Shown here one piece after another: positions 50,576 through 57,744 of a stretch of DNA of 64,000 bases. A program made the position numbers and the translations under genes. Position 1 is the first letter of the stretch. Each line of letters starts with the position of its first letter. This DNA is from Bacillota bacterium (GTDB lineage Bacteria; Bacillota; Limnochordia; Limnochordales; ZCTH02-B6). The DNA lies in NCBI GenBank assembly GCA_017578085.1, contig PKQR01000001.1, positions 1 through 64,000 of the forward strand. The letters are read 5' to 3'. The notes under the pieces were generated by a model, which saw nothing but the letters and a program-made list of their open reading frames with translations, made no database searches and was not told where the DNA came from.

Positions 50576-51649
50576 ATGTTTTACCGGGAGTGCGGGGTGC
50601 GCCATACCACCTATGCGGCGGACCGGGCGCTGGCCGTCATCCCGTTTGAGCGGGCGCTGCTGGTGCTGCTCATCGTCCTGGCCGCGGCGGCCCCGTGGAT
50701 CGTGACGGACCTGTTTCTCGTCAGCTACCTGACGCCGTGGCTTATCTGGACCGCGGCTGTCCTGGGCCTGAACCTGCTCATGGGCTGGGCGGGGCAGATT
50801 CACCTGGGATACGGTGCGGTCATGGCCGTGGGCGCCTACACGGCGGTGCATGTCGCCCGGGCCGGCGCGCCCTTTGTGGTGGCCGTCGCGGCTGGCGGGC
50901 TCGTGGCGGCGGTCATCGGCTCCCTTTTTGGCCTGCCGGCCTTGCGGGTGCGCGGGTTGTACCTGGCCATGAGCACGCTGGCGCTGCAGGTGATCGTCGA
51001 CTGGATCTTGGTGCAGGTGCCGGCCATCAGCGGCGGCGCCCAGGCGACGCTGCTCGTGCCCCGGCCTCACATCTTTGGCATCCCCCTCGTCACCGACCAG
51101 GCCCGCTACTGGACGGCCGCGGTCTTTACGCTGCTGGTGGCCTTGTTTGTGGCCAACGTGCGCCGCACCGACGTGGGCCGGGCGCTGATCGCACTGCGGG
51201 AGAAAGACTACGCGGCGGCCGTCATCGGCATCAACGTGTTCTACTATAAGGCCCTGGCCTTCTTCGTCAGCTCCTTTATCGGCGGCATGAGCGGCGCAGC
51301 GCTGGCTTTCCTGTATTACCGCGCCGTGACGCCGGAGCAATTTGGCCTGAACGTTTCCATCATGGCGGTCGCCATGGTCATCGTCGGAGGCTTGGGCAGC
51401 ATCATCGGCAGCTTCTTTGGAGCCGGGTTCATCCTGCTCGCGCCCATCTGGATAGAGCACGGCCTGCGGGAGCTGGCGGCGGCGCTGTCGGTTCACATCT
51501 CGCCGTCGACCTTGGCCCACCTGCCGCTGGTCATCTACGGGGGGCTGATCACGGGCTTTTTGCTCTTGGAGCCGCTGGGCCTGGCCAAGCTGTACGACAA
51601 CGTCCGCAACTACCTGCGGGTGTGGCCGTTCGGCTATACGAAGAAGTGA
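50576..51649 (+). CDS. livM: Liv-type ABC transporter permease (LivM-like)
   Basis: This 357-residue permease is the second membrane subunit. An N-terminal extension of about 25 residues is followed by eight to ten helices. N-L-L-M-G-W-A-G-Q-I-H-L-G-Y-G-A and V-I-V-G-G-L-G-S-I-I-G-S are the LivM signatures. GGAGCGGG lies upstream of ATG 50576. The following 164 nt hold short repeats before the binding-protein gene. Confidence 0.92.
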   Translation: MFYRECGVRHTTYAADRALAVIPFERALLVLLIVLAAAAPWIVTDLFLVSYLTPWLIWTAAVLGLNLLMGWAGQIHLGYGAVMAVGAYTAVHVARAGAPFVVAVAAGGLVAAVIGSLFGLPALRVRGLYLAMSTLALQVIVDWILVQVPAISGGAQATLLVPRPHIFGIPLVTDQARYWTAAVFTLLVALFVANVRRTDVGRALIALREKDYAAAVIGINVFYYKALAFFVSSFIGGMSGAALAFLYYRAVTPEQFGLNVSIMAVAMVIVGGLGSIIGSFFGAGFILLAPIWIEHGLRELAAALSVHISPSTLAHLPLVIYGGLITGFLLLEPLGLAKLYDNVRNYLRVWPFGYTKK

Positions 51650-51667
51650 CCGATGGGCGCTTGAAGA

Positions 51668-51711
51668 GGCGCTCAATCGGCGCTCAATCGGCGCTCAATA
51701 GGCGCTCAATA
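51668..51711. repeat. four tandem copies of an 11-bp unit
   Basis: GGCGCTCAATC (twice) and GGCGCTCAATA (twice) follow one another, then GGCGCC-GCT-GGCGCC. The tract lies between livM and the binding-protein gene, about 100 bp before the latter. Confidence 0.9.
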
Positions 51712-51813
51712 GGCGCCGCTGGCGCCTCTGACCGGGGACGGCGGCGCCGGCCGGGAAACCCGTTTTCCCGTGACGGTGCCGATGGAGCACACAGCACGAG
51801 GGAGGGAGAAGCG

Positions 51814-53064
51814 GTGCGCAGATGGGTGTACTGGGTGTTGGTGTTGGTCTTGGCGGCGGGGCTTGCGGCGGTGCCGGCGCTGGCCCAGCAGAAGGTGATC
51901 ACCTTCGGGTTCCCGGTGGACTACACGCGTGTCTACGTGTTTGTCGCCGAGGAATGGACCCAGGGCATGGTCGACTACCTGACCCTGATGAACCTCAAGG
52001 GCGGGGTCGGCGGCTACACCTTCGACTGGCGGGTGGTGGACACCGGCAACGAGCCGCAGCGGGGCATCGAGGCCTATGAGCGGTTCCGCCGGGAAGGGGC
52101 CACGATTTTCAACTTCATTAGCACGCCGGTTTCCAACGCGGTGGCGCCCCGGGCTATGGAGGACGGCGTCATCCTGTTGATGCCTTTCCACGGGCGCTCC
52201 GACGCCGCCGACGGGCAGACGTTCCCTTGGCTCTTTTCGCTGGGCGCGAACTACTGGTCCCAGGCGACGGTGATCGTCCAGCACATCCTCGAAGCAGAGG
52301 GCGGCAACCTCCGGGGCAAGCGCATCGGCCTCGTCCACATCGACTCGCCCTTTGGACGCGAGCCGATCCCGGTCCTGGAGGAGCTGAGCCGGCGCCTGGG
52401 GTTTGAGTTCCAGAGCTTTGCCTTCCCGTCGCCGGGCACGGAGCAGTCGGCCACCTGGGCCCAGGTGCGCCGCTTCCGGCCTGACTGGGTGTTGTTGTGG
52501 TCGGCAGGCCCCAGCCAGTCGGTGGGCGTGCGGGAAGCGATCCGCAACGGTTTCCCGCTGGACCGCCTGGTCTCGGTCATCTGGCTGGATGAAAAGGACA
52601 TGAACATCGTGGGCGCGGCCCAGGCGCGGGGCGTCAAGCGCTTTGAAGCGGCGGTGCCGGGGCGCGAGCACCCGGTGGTGCAGGAGATCTTGCAGAAGGT
52701 GTACCAGGAAGCCGGGAAAGGCTTCGGCAAGATCGAGAACGTGGGCAGCACCTACTACGTGGTGGGCATCGCCTCGGTGGCGCCGGTGGTGGAGGCGGTG
52801 CGCATTGCGGTGGAGCGGTTCGGCGAACCCGTGACGGTGGACAAGATCCGTGCCGCCCTCGAGATGGTGTCGAACTTCGACTTGAACGGGCTGATGCCGC
52901 CCATCACCATCACGCCGCAGGATCACGAGGGCGGCGGCATGGGCCGCATCTCCCAGTGGGACGGCAGCCGGTGGGTGCCGGTGACCGATTGGATGAGCGC
53001 GTTCCGCGATGTGGTGTGGGAGATGGTCTACAAGTCGTCGGCCCAGTTCCGGCAGGGGCAGTGA
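51814..53064 (+). CDS. Liv-type substrate-binding protein
   Basis: This 416-residue exported binding protein of the branched-chain amino-acid transporter class starts at GTG 51814 (GGAGGGAGAAG upstream). Its signal peptide (residues 3-25) ends V-P-A-L-A. The body has two alpha/beta lobes of the Leu/Ile/Val-binding type. The region L-I-M-P-F-H-G-R-S-D and the W-L-F-S-L-G-A-N segment are typical of the group associated with acyl-CoA ligases rather than true LivJ. It delivers the substrate to LivHM. Confidence 0.88.
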   Translation: MRRWVYWVLVLVLAAGLAAVPALAQQKVITFGFPVDYTRVYVFVAEEWTQGMVDYLTLMNLKGGVGGYTFDWRVVDTGNEPQRGIEAYERFRREGATIFNFISTPVSNAVAPRAMEDGVILLMPFHGRSDAADGQTFPWLFSLGANYWSQATVIVQHILEAEGGNLRGKRIGLVHIDSPFGREPIPVLEELSRRLGFEFQSFAFPSPGTEQSATWAQVRRFRPDWVLLWSAGPSQSVGVREAIRNGFPLDRLVSVIWLDEKDMNIVGAAQARGVKRFEAAVPGREHPVVQEILQKVYQEAGKGFGKIENVGSTYYVVGIASVAPVVEAVRIAVERFGEPVTVDKIRAALEMVSNFDLNGLMPPITITPQDHEGGGMGRISQWDGSRWVPVTDWMSAFRDVVWEMVYKSSAQFRQGQ

Positions 53065-53070
53065 CGGGCG

Positions 53071-53952
53071 GTGACGGACACGGTCGCCCGCGCCCATGAG
53101 GCGGGCAAGACCTTTGCGAACCCAGGCGTGAGCGGTGCCGGCCAGGCCGCCCGGCCGGCGCCGCTCCTCGCCGTCCACAACGTCGAGGTCATCTACGACA
53201 AGGTCTTCCTGGCCATCAAGGGCGTTTCCCTGGAAGTGCCCGAGGGCGCGATCGTGGCGCTGCTTGGGAGCAACGGGGCAGGCAAGAGCACCACGCTCAA
53301 GGCCATCAGCGGGCTCTTGGGGCCCGAGCGGGGGCAAGTCACCAAAGGCACGGTGCGCTGGCGCGGGCAGGACATTACCCGCCTTTCGCCGCCCGCCCGG
53401 GTGCGCCTTGGCATCGCCCAGGTGCTGGAGGGCCGGCGGGTGTTTGAGCACCTGACGCCGGAGGAGAACCTGATCGCCGCCTCCACGCCCATTGGCAACG
53501 CCCGCCGGGTGCGGGAGCTGGTGCAGATGGTCTACGACTATTTCCCCCGCCTCTACGAGCGGCGCAACGCGAAGGCGGGCTACTTGTCCGGCGGCGAGCA
53601 GCAGATGCTGGCCATCGGGAGGGCCTTGATGGCCGAGCCGCGCCTTTTGCTCTTGGACGAGCCGAGCCTGGGCCTGGCGCCCGTGCTGGTCGAGGAGATC
53701 TTTCGCATCGTGCAGCGGATCAACCAGGAGCAGGGCGTGAGCGTGCTGCTGGTGGAGCAGAACGCCCGCGCCGCGCTGGACGTGGCCAGCTACGGCTACT
53801 TGATGGAAGACGGGCGCGTGCGCATGGACGGGCCGGCCGAGGTGCTCAAGGCCAATCCCGACATCCAGGAGTTTTACCTGGGCGGCGGGGCCGGGCGCAC
53901 CAGTTACCGGGACGTCAAGCACTACCGCCGGCGCAAGCGCTGGCTGGCGTAG
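53071..53952 (+). CDS. livF: Liv-type ABC transporter ATP-binding protein (LivF-like)
   Basis: This 293-residue ATPase has Walker A G-S-N-G-A-G-K-S-T, signature L-S-G-G-E-Q-Q-M-L-A-I, Walker B L-L-L-L-D-E-P-S-L-G-L and V-E-Q-N. LivF pairs with LivG to drive transport. GTG 53071 lies six bases after the binding-protein stop. The C-terminal 25 residues are Arg/Lys-rich. Confidence 0.92.
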   Translation: MTDTVARAHEAGKTFANPGVSGAGQAARPAPLLAVHNVEVIYDKVFLAIKGVSLEVPEGAIVALLGSNGAGKSTTLKAISGLLGPERGQVTKGTVRWRGQDITRLSPPARVRLGIAQVLEGRRVFEHLTPEENLIAASTPIGNARRVRELVQMVYDYFPRLYERRNAKAGYLSGGEQQMLAIGRALMAEPRLLLLDEPSLGLAPVLVEEIFRIVQRINQEQGVSVLLVEQNARAALDVASYGYLMEDGRVRMDGPAEVLKANPDIQEFYLGGGAGRTSYRDVKHYRRRKRWLA

Positions 53953-53982
53953 CGGGAGAGCGCATGGGCCGGGGTAGGGGGG

Positions 53983-55230
53983 ATGGGTATGTACCGCAGG
54001 ATCAGTGACAGCGAGTTCGCCGCTTTCCTGAGCAACGCGTACAGCGGCGCTCCGGCGGTCAGGCGCCTGCTAGACGAAGCCGGTTTGCGCCCGAACGAAC
54101 TGGGCCCGCCCGAGGCAGTGCTGCCCCGGCTGCGCGTCACGCGCAAGGAGGAGTTGTCGGCCCAGCAGCAGGAGGATCCTCCTTTCGGCGGCTGGGTGAG
54201 CGGCGGAATGTCCAGTCTTCGCCGCGTTTTTGTCTCACCCGGCCCCATCTACAACGTCGAGGGAACCAGGCTCGACGACTGGGGCGCCGCGGAGGCGTTC
54301 CGGGCGGCCGGGTTTGGGCCCGGCGACCTGGTCCTCAATACCTTCACCTACCACTTGAGCCCGGCGGCCTTCATGATCGAGGCGGGCGTCTTGTCCCTAG
54401 GCGGGACGGTGGTGCCGGCCGGCACCATGTCCCGTTCCGAGCAGGCGCGCCTGCTGCAGCAGCTGCCCGTCACCGGCTTTGCCGGCCTGCCCAGCTACCT
54501 GCGGGCGCTGCTGGCCACGATCCTGGAAGAGTCGCGAGCTGGCGGCGTTTCCAAACCGCGCCTGGCCCTACGGCGGGCGTGGTTCACCGCCGAGCGGCTG
54601 GACGACGACTTCCGGCAGGAGTTGGCCGAGGAGTGGGATGTGAAGGCCTTCCAAGGGTACGGCACGGCCGAACTCGGCATCGTCGCCTATGAATGCGAAG
54701 CCCAACAAGGCATGCACCTGGTGGAACAGGTCATCGTCGAGGTGCTGGACCCGGCCACGCGCGAGCCCGTGCCCGAGGGCGAGGTGGGCGAGCTGGTGGT
54801 GACCGCTCTCCGCCCGGCCTATCCCCTTGTGAGGCTAGCTACCGGCGATTTGTCCCGCGTGATCCCGGAGCCGTGCCGCTGCGGGCGTTCCTCGCCCCGC
54901 ATAGCCGGGGTGCTCGGCCGGGTCGGCGCCGGAGTCAAGGTACGGGGGATGTTCATCTACCCCCACCAGATCGAACAGCTGGCCCGCGCCGTGCCCGGAA
55001 TCGCCCGCATCGCCGCCCGTGTCGGCCAGGAGGGTCACCGGGATTGCCTCTGGCTGGACGTGGAAACCCAGGCCGGGGAGGCCCATGATCCGGCCGCGGC
55101 TGCGGCTCTCAAAGAAGCCGTCACGGCCGCTGCCCAGGACCGGCTGCGGGTGCGGCCCGACAGGGTCGAGCTGTACCCGCCCGGACAGCTGGGCGACCGC
55201 CCCGTGCTGGCGGACTCCCGGCAAAAGTAG
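53983..55230 (+). CDS. phenylacetate-CoA ligase-like AMP-binding enzyme (PaaK family)
   Basis: This 415-residue enzyme resembles PaaK-type aryl-CoA ligases. G-Y-G-T-A-E-L-G-I is the central motif; R-L-A-T-G-D-L-S is the hinge; C-R-C-G-R-S-S-P-R-I and V-R-G-M-F-I-Y-P-H-Q are the typical PaaK C-terminal segments. The usual ATP loop (S-S-G-T-T-G-x-P) is replaced by V-S-G-G-M-S-S, so activity may be altered. It is the last gene of the Liv operon, starting 30 nt after livF. Together with the ligase at 47670 it suggests catabolism of an aromatic or branched acid. Confidence 0.82.
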   Translation: MGMYRRISDSEFAAFLSNAYSGAPAVRRLLDEAGLRPNELGPPEAVLPRLRVTRKEELSAQQQEDPPFGGWVSGGMSSLRRVFVSPGPIYNVEGTRLDDWGAAEAFRAAGFGPGDLVLNTFTYHLSPAAFMIEAGVLSLGGTVVPAGTMSRSEQARLLQQLPVTGFAGLPSYLRALLATILEESRAGGVSKPRLALRRAWFTAERLDDDFRQELAEEWDVKAFQGYGTAELGIVAYECEAQQGMHLVEQVIVEVLDPATREPVPEGEVGELVVTALRPAYPLVRLATGDLSRVIPEPCRCGRSSPRIAGVLGRVGAGVKVRGMFIYPHQIEQLARAVPGIARIAARVGQEGHRDCLWLDVETQAGEAHDPAAAAALKEAVTAAAQDRLRVRPDRVELYPPGQLGDRPVLADSRQK

Positions 55231-55294
55231 GCGGCTGGTGGAGGCCGCGTGAACCAAATCCGGGCGCTGCTCGTCAAGTGAAACAGAGCTTGAG

Positions 55295-56164
55295 ATGGGA
55301 GTGGGCAGCTTGCAGCGCAAGGTTTGGGTTCTCGCGGCCGTGGCGGCCGTTGTCACACTGGCGGTGGCAGCGGCCGGCGGTTTCTTGGACGGCCGGGTGA
55401 CGGGTTCTGAAACAGGTCCTGGAACGGGCTCCTTTACGGGACCCGGGGCCGCACAGATGTCGCCGGCGCCGAGCACGGGGACGGCCGCCTCCGCTGGCTC
55501 CGGTACCTCTGGCTCGGGTACCTCCGACTCGGGTACCTCTGGCTCGGGTACCTCGGGCTCCGGTACCTCTGGGTCCGGTACCTCGGGTAGGGCGGGCACT
55601 GCTTCGGGGCCGTCGGGCGCCTATCGCCTGGCAGTGGTCAGCGGTGAGAGCGAAGCCCTCTACCGGGTTCGGGAGCAGCTGGCCGGCATCAGCTTCCCAG
55701 TGGATGCGGTCGGGCGGACGCGCCAGGTTTCCGGGACGGTCGTATTTGATGAGGAGGGCCGCGTCATTCCCGAACTCTCCGAGGTGCGGGTGAATCTCGC
55801 GTCGCTGCAGAGCGACCAATCCCGCAGGGACAACTTCGTGCGGCAAAACACGCTGCAGACGTCCCGCTACCCGGACGCGGTGCTCGTGCCCACCGAGGTC
55901 AGGGGCCTGACCTTCCCGTTGCCGCAGGAGGGCAGCGCACCGGTCACCATCGTCGCCGACTTGACGATCCGCAACGTGACCCGTCAGGTGGAATGGACCG
56001 GCACCGCCTACTTTGAGCCGGGAGCCGTGCGCATCGAGGCCGGAACCAGCGTCACGTTCGCGGACTTCGACCTCCAGCAGCCCCGGACCGCCGCGGTGCT
56101 GAGCGTGGCGGACACCATCCGGCTCGAGGCCAACGTGCGGATGAGCGTGGAGCAGGCGGGCTGA
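55295..56164 (+). CDS. YceI-like domain protein with a membrane anchor and a repeat linker
   Basis: This 289-residue protein has an N-terminal membrane segment (about residues 8-30). A low-complexity linker of G-S-G-T-S repeats (about residues 67-98) follows. The C-terminal YceI-like domain (about 108-287) shows V-D-A-V-G-R-T-R-Q-V-S-G-T-V-V-F, the R-D-N-F-V-R-x-N-T-L pattern and V-T-R-Q-V. YceI proteins are lipocalin-like beta barrels that bind isoprenoids. A fragment of a paralogue lies just downstream (56204-56272). Confidence 0.85.
   Translation: MGVGSLQRKVWVLAAVAAVVTLAVAAAGGFLDGRVTGSETGPGTGSFTGPGAAQMSPAPSTGTAASAGSGTSGSGTSDSGTSGSGTSGSGTSGSGTSGRAGTASGPSGAYRLAVVSGESEALYRVREQLAGISFPVDAVGRTRQVSGTVVFDEEGRVIPELSEVRVNLASLQSDQSRRDNFVRQNTLQTSRYPDAVLVPTEVRGLTFPLPQEGSAPVTIVADLTIRNVTRQVEWTGTAYFEPGAVRIEAGTSVTFADFDLQQPRTAAVLSVADTIRLEANVRMSVEQAG
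55496..55590 (+). repeat. 15-bp tandem repeat encoding the GSGTS linker
   Basis: GGTACC recurs at 55502, 55517, 55532, 55547, 55562 and 55577, exactly every 15 bp, within the YceI gene. The repeat is in frame and can change linker length without frameshift. Confidence 0.9.
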
Positions 56165-56203
56165 CCGGCGGCGCAGGGGACGCGCCGGAAGGCGGATGTC
56201 GCC

Positions 56204-56272
56204 TTGCCCGGCGATGCGGTAGGGCAGACCAACTGGATCTCGGGCACCGCGGGCTTTGACGAGCACAAAAGG
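56204..56272 (+). pseudogene. fragment of a second YceI gene
   Basis: The frame from 56204 encodes P-G-D-A-V-G-Q-T-N-W-I-S-G-T-A-G-F-D-E, which matches the P-V-D-A-V-G-R-T-R-Q-V-S-G-T-V-V-F-D-E segment of the intact YceI protein at about 13 of 23 positions. Codon third positions differ widely, so it is an old paralogue rather than a recent duplicate. It then runs into the terminator at 56271. No start or rest of the domain is present. Confidence 0.5.
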
Positions 56273-56310
56273 AAAACGGACGGGAAGCCTGCTGAGCCCG
56301 TCCGTTTTCC
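56271..56310. terminator. bidirectional terminator between YceI and tRNA-Arg
   Basis: GGAAAACGGACGGG (56271-56284) and CCCGTCCGTTTTCC (56297-56310) form a 14-bp perfect stem with a 12-nt loop. The A/T tracts within the stem suit termination of the rightward YceI transcript and of the leftward tRNA transcript. Confidence 0.85.
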
Positions 56311-56323
56311 GTACCGTTGTTGC

Positions 56324-56398
56324 TGGTGGCCCCGGCAGGACTCGAACCTGCGCACGCGGTTTAGGAAACCGCCGCTCTATCCCCTGAGCTACGGGGCC
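56324..56398 (-). tRNA. tRNA-Arg (anticodon CCT)
   Basis: The minus-strand sequence folds into a complete cloverleaf. The acceptor stem is GGCCCCG/CGGGGCC, and the D arm contains GCTCAGGGGATAGAGC. The anticodon loop is TTCCTAA (CCT reads AGG), and the T arm contains GGTTCGAGTCC. The 3' CCA is encoded. A promoter with a duplicated -10 and a 12-bp leader hairpin lie upstream. Confidence 0.97.
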
Positions 56399-56406
56399 GC
56401 AGCCAG

Positions 56407-56437
56407 CAGGTTGCCGGCGTTTGCTGCCGGCAACCTG
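56407..56437 (-). other. 12-bp hairpin in the tRNA-Arg leader
   Basis: CAGGTTGCCGGC and GCCGGCAACCTG (56407-56418, 56426-56437) form a perfect 12-bp stem with a seven-base loop, only eight bases upstream of the tRNA 5' end. It may guide processing or attenuate transcription. Confidence 0.6.
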
Positions 56438-56441
56438 TCGT

Positions 56442-56492
56442 CCTCTACTATACCGCCCCTCTACTATACCCCACGGTGTGACCCGGTTGCAA
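56442..56492 (-). promoter_or_regulatory. tRNA-Arg promoter with a duplicated -10
   Basis: On the minus strand, TTGCAA (56492-56487) and TATAGT (56468-56463) are 18 bp apart. The 13-bp segment around the -10 (GGTATAGTAGAGG) is repeated exactly 16 bp downstream (56454-56442), giving a second TATAGT. Confidence 0.6.
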
Positions 56493-56500
56493 GCAACGAA

Positions 56501-56519
56501 AAGCTCGGTTTCCGAGCTT
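56501..56519 (-). terminator. Rho-independent terminator
   Basis: AAGCTCGG and CCGAGCTT form an eight-base stem with loop AAA, followed on the minus strand by TTCGTT (TTTT with the stem end). It would end the tetR transcript or the putative small RNA at 56501-56662. Confidence 0.7.
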
Positions 56520-56662
56520 GACAGCGAGCCCTGGAGACTCGCCGCCCGTCGCTGACCGGGGCCTGGTACCATTACCGGACCAGGTACCAGACGATGCGTT
56601 TCCAACTTTTAGGTGTCTCCAGGGGTGCCACGCGCTTTGCGCAAACCCCTCGAAAGAACCGA
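56501..56662 (-). ncRNA. candidate structured small RNA
   Basis: This stretch of about 160 nt has no convincing ORF. CCCTGGAGAC and GTCTCCAGGG (56624-56615 and 56538-56529) form a 10-bp closing stem. Inside it CTGGTACC and GGTACCAG (56590-56583, 56570-56563) form a hairpin, and a terminator follows at 56519-56501. A promoter (TTGCCG-N17-TATACC) predicts a start near 56662. It could instead be the structured 3' untranslated region of tetR. It does not show SRP RNA, tmRNA or RNase P signatures. Confidence 0.35.
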
Positions 56663-56697
56663 CCGGTCGGTATAAATAGCGACCGCCTTTCCGGCAA
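56658..56697 (-). promoter_or_regulatory. promoter with TetR-type palindrome
   Basis: TTGCCG (56697-56692) and TATACC (56674-56669) are spaced 17 bp on the minus strand. The perfect 14-bp palindrome ACCGACCGGTCGGT (56658-56671) sits at the -10 and start point. It shares ACCG/CGGT half-sites with the palindrome in the tetR promoter, so it is a likely target of the TetR protein. Confidence 0.5.
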
Positions 56698-56719
56698 TCG
56701 GGGCAAAGGCAGTAAACGG

Positions 56720-57301
56720 TCACTGCAGGAGCGTGAGGGCCTCGCGAGCGGCGCCCATGTAGCGGGATGGCGGTGCGTTGATCTTGGCCATTACCCGGAG
56801 TCCCACGAGAAAGACCAACAGGAAGCTGGCCAGCGTCAGTGGGTCTTTCCGAGGGGAGAGTTCTCCTTGAGCCTGAGCACGATGGAGACAGAGAGCGAGC
56901 GCCGCTTCCAGGCCGTTCCAGGCCATCTCCACCCGTCGTTCCACCTCCTTGTCGCCGGGCAGCCGTTCGACCGCCGCATTGACCAAAAAGCAGCCGTACC
57001 GGAGCGTCCGCCAAGACGCTTGCTCGGCGAACCGTTCCACCAGTCCCCAGACGAGGGGGAGCGCCTTTCCCTCGCGGTTGAGGAAAGACATCGGGAACGG
57101 ATCCTCCTTGACAATGTATCGGTCCAGCGCCTTGAGGTACAGCTGGTGCTTGCTGCCGAAGGTGTTGTAGAGGCTGGCTTTCGAGATTCCCAGATGCTCG
57201 ACGAGGTCCGCGACGGACGTGGCTTCGTAGCCCCGCTCCCAGAAAAGCTCGACCGCCTGATCGAGAACGATGTCAGGATCAAACTCTGTGCTGCGCGGCA
57301 C
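56720..57301 (-). CDS. TetR-family transcriptional regulator
   Basis: This 193-residue TetR-type repressor has an N-terminal helix-turn-helix (about residues 10-52) including G-Y-E-A-T-S-V-A-D-L-V-E-H-L-G-I-S-K-A-S-L-Y-N-T-F-G-S-K, and a helical ligand-binding C-terminal domain containing G-C-F-L-V-N-A-A, as in the YcdC/AcrR-like group. GTG 57301 is the start. The promoter TTGACC-N17-TAGGAT carries the palindrome GACCGTTCGGTC across its -35, so the gene is probably self-repressed. Similar palindromes occur on both sides of the gene. The effector and targets are unknown. Confidence 0.92.
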   Translation of the reverse strand: MPRSTEFDPDIVLDQAVELFWERGYEATSVADLVEHLGISKASLYNTFGSKHQLYLKALDRYIVKEDPFPMSFLNREGKALPLVWGLVERFAEQASWRTLRYGCFLVNAAVERLPGDKEVERRVEMAWNGLEAALALCLHRAQAQGELSPRKDPLTLASFLLVFLVGLRVMAKINAPPSRYMGAAREALTLLQ

Positions 57302-57348
57302 TGTCCATCCCCCCGCTGTTCAACACCCGTGACATGGTCGGTGAGACA

Positions 57349-57377
57349 ATCCTAGGAGTCACAGACCGTTCGGTCAA
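57349..57377 (-). promoter_or_regulatory. tetR promoter and operator
   Basis: On the minus strand, TTGACC (57377-57372) and TAGGAT (57354-57349) are 17 bp apart. GACCG-TT-CGGTC (57364-57375) overlaps the -35 and the spacer, the arrangement of an autoregulatory TetR site. Confidence 0.7.
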
Positions 57378-57484
57378 CCTGCAGTTTGTCGCGAACATGC
57401 AGCGTGACCCCGGTAGGCGGTCGTCGATGCCTTTGATGAAACCTGCCTCCCAAAAGAGATTGGCCCTCTGCCGACCTCGTGTGG

Positions 57485-57524
57485 ACCGCCCGGTTTCCGA
57501 GGGGTGGACCGTGCACCGTTCGGT
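57485..57524. promoter_or_regulatory. two more ACCG-N2-CGGT palindromes
   Basis: ACCG-CC-CGGT (57485-57494) and ACCG-TT-CGGT (57515-57524) lie 30 bp apart in the otherwise empty DNA between tetR and the M20 gene. They share half-sites with the tetR operator and the site at 56658, so TetR may bind here too. Confidence 0.5.
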
Positions 57525-57557
57525 CGAAATAACGGAAGGGGAGCCGCGATCGAGCGG

Positions 57558-57665
57558 GTGCCCCCTAGCCAGCGGGTCTTGGACGCGACGCTTGCCGCCG
57601 TCCGGCTCGGAGGCGGCGGCCTGGCGCTATTGGGGAGTGTGGCCGAGCGAGGTGGCCGGCGTCTC
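57558..57665 (+). pseudogene. possible fragment of a TetR-like N-terminus
   Basis: The frame from GTG 57558 encodes P-S-Q-R-V-L-D-A-T-L-A-A-V and, soon after, A-L-L-G-S-V-A-E-R-G-G, resembling the start of TetR-family DNA-binding domains (R-x-R-I-L-D-A-A-L and S-V-x-E-x-A-G). It then degenerates into Gly/Arg-rich sequence. The TetR-type palindrome at 57515-57524 lies just upstream. It may also be chance in GC-rich DNA. Confidence 0.25.
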
Positions 57666-57744
57666 CCCGGCGGCCGCGGGGGAGTCGGCGGCCGCCGGGG
57701 AAAAGGTGGGTCCGGCGCAGGGCCCGTTGAAGGCACCCGGCCGG

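Noticed and set aside
51668..51711. Possible CRISPR or origin iterons
   Set aside because: Units are only 11 bp with no spacers, and no replication gene is nearby.
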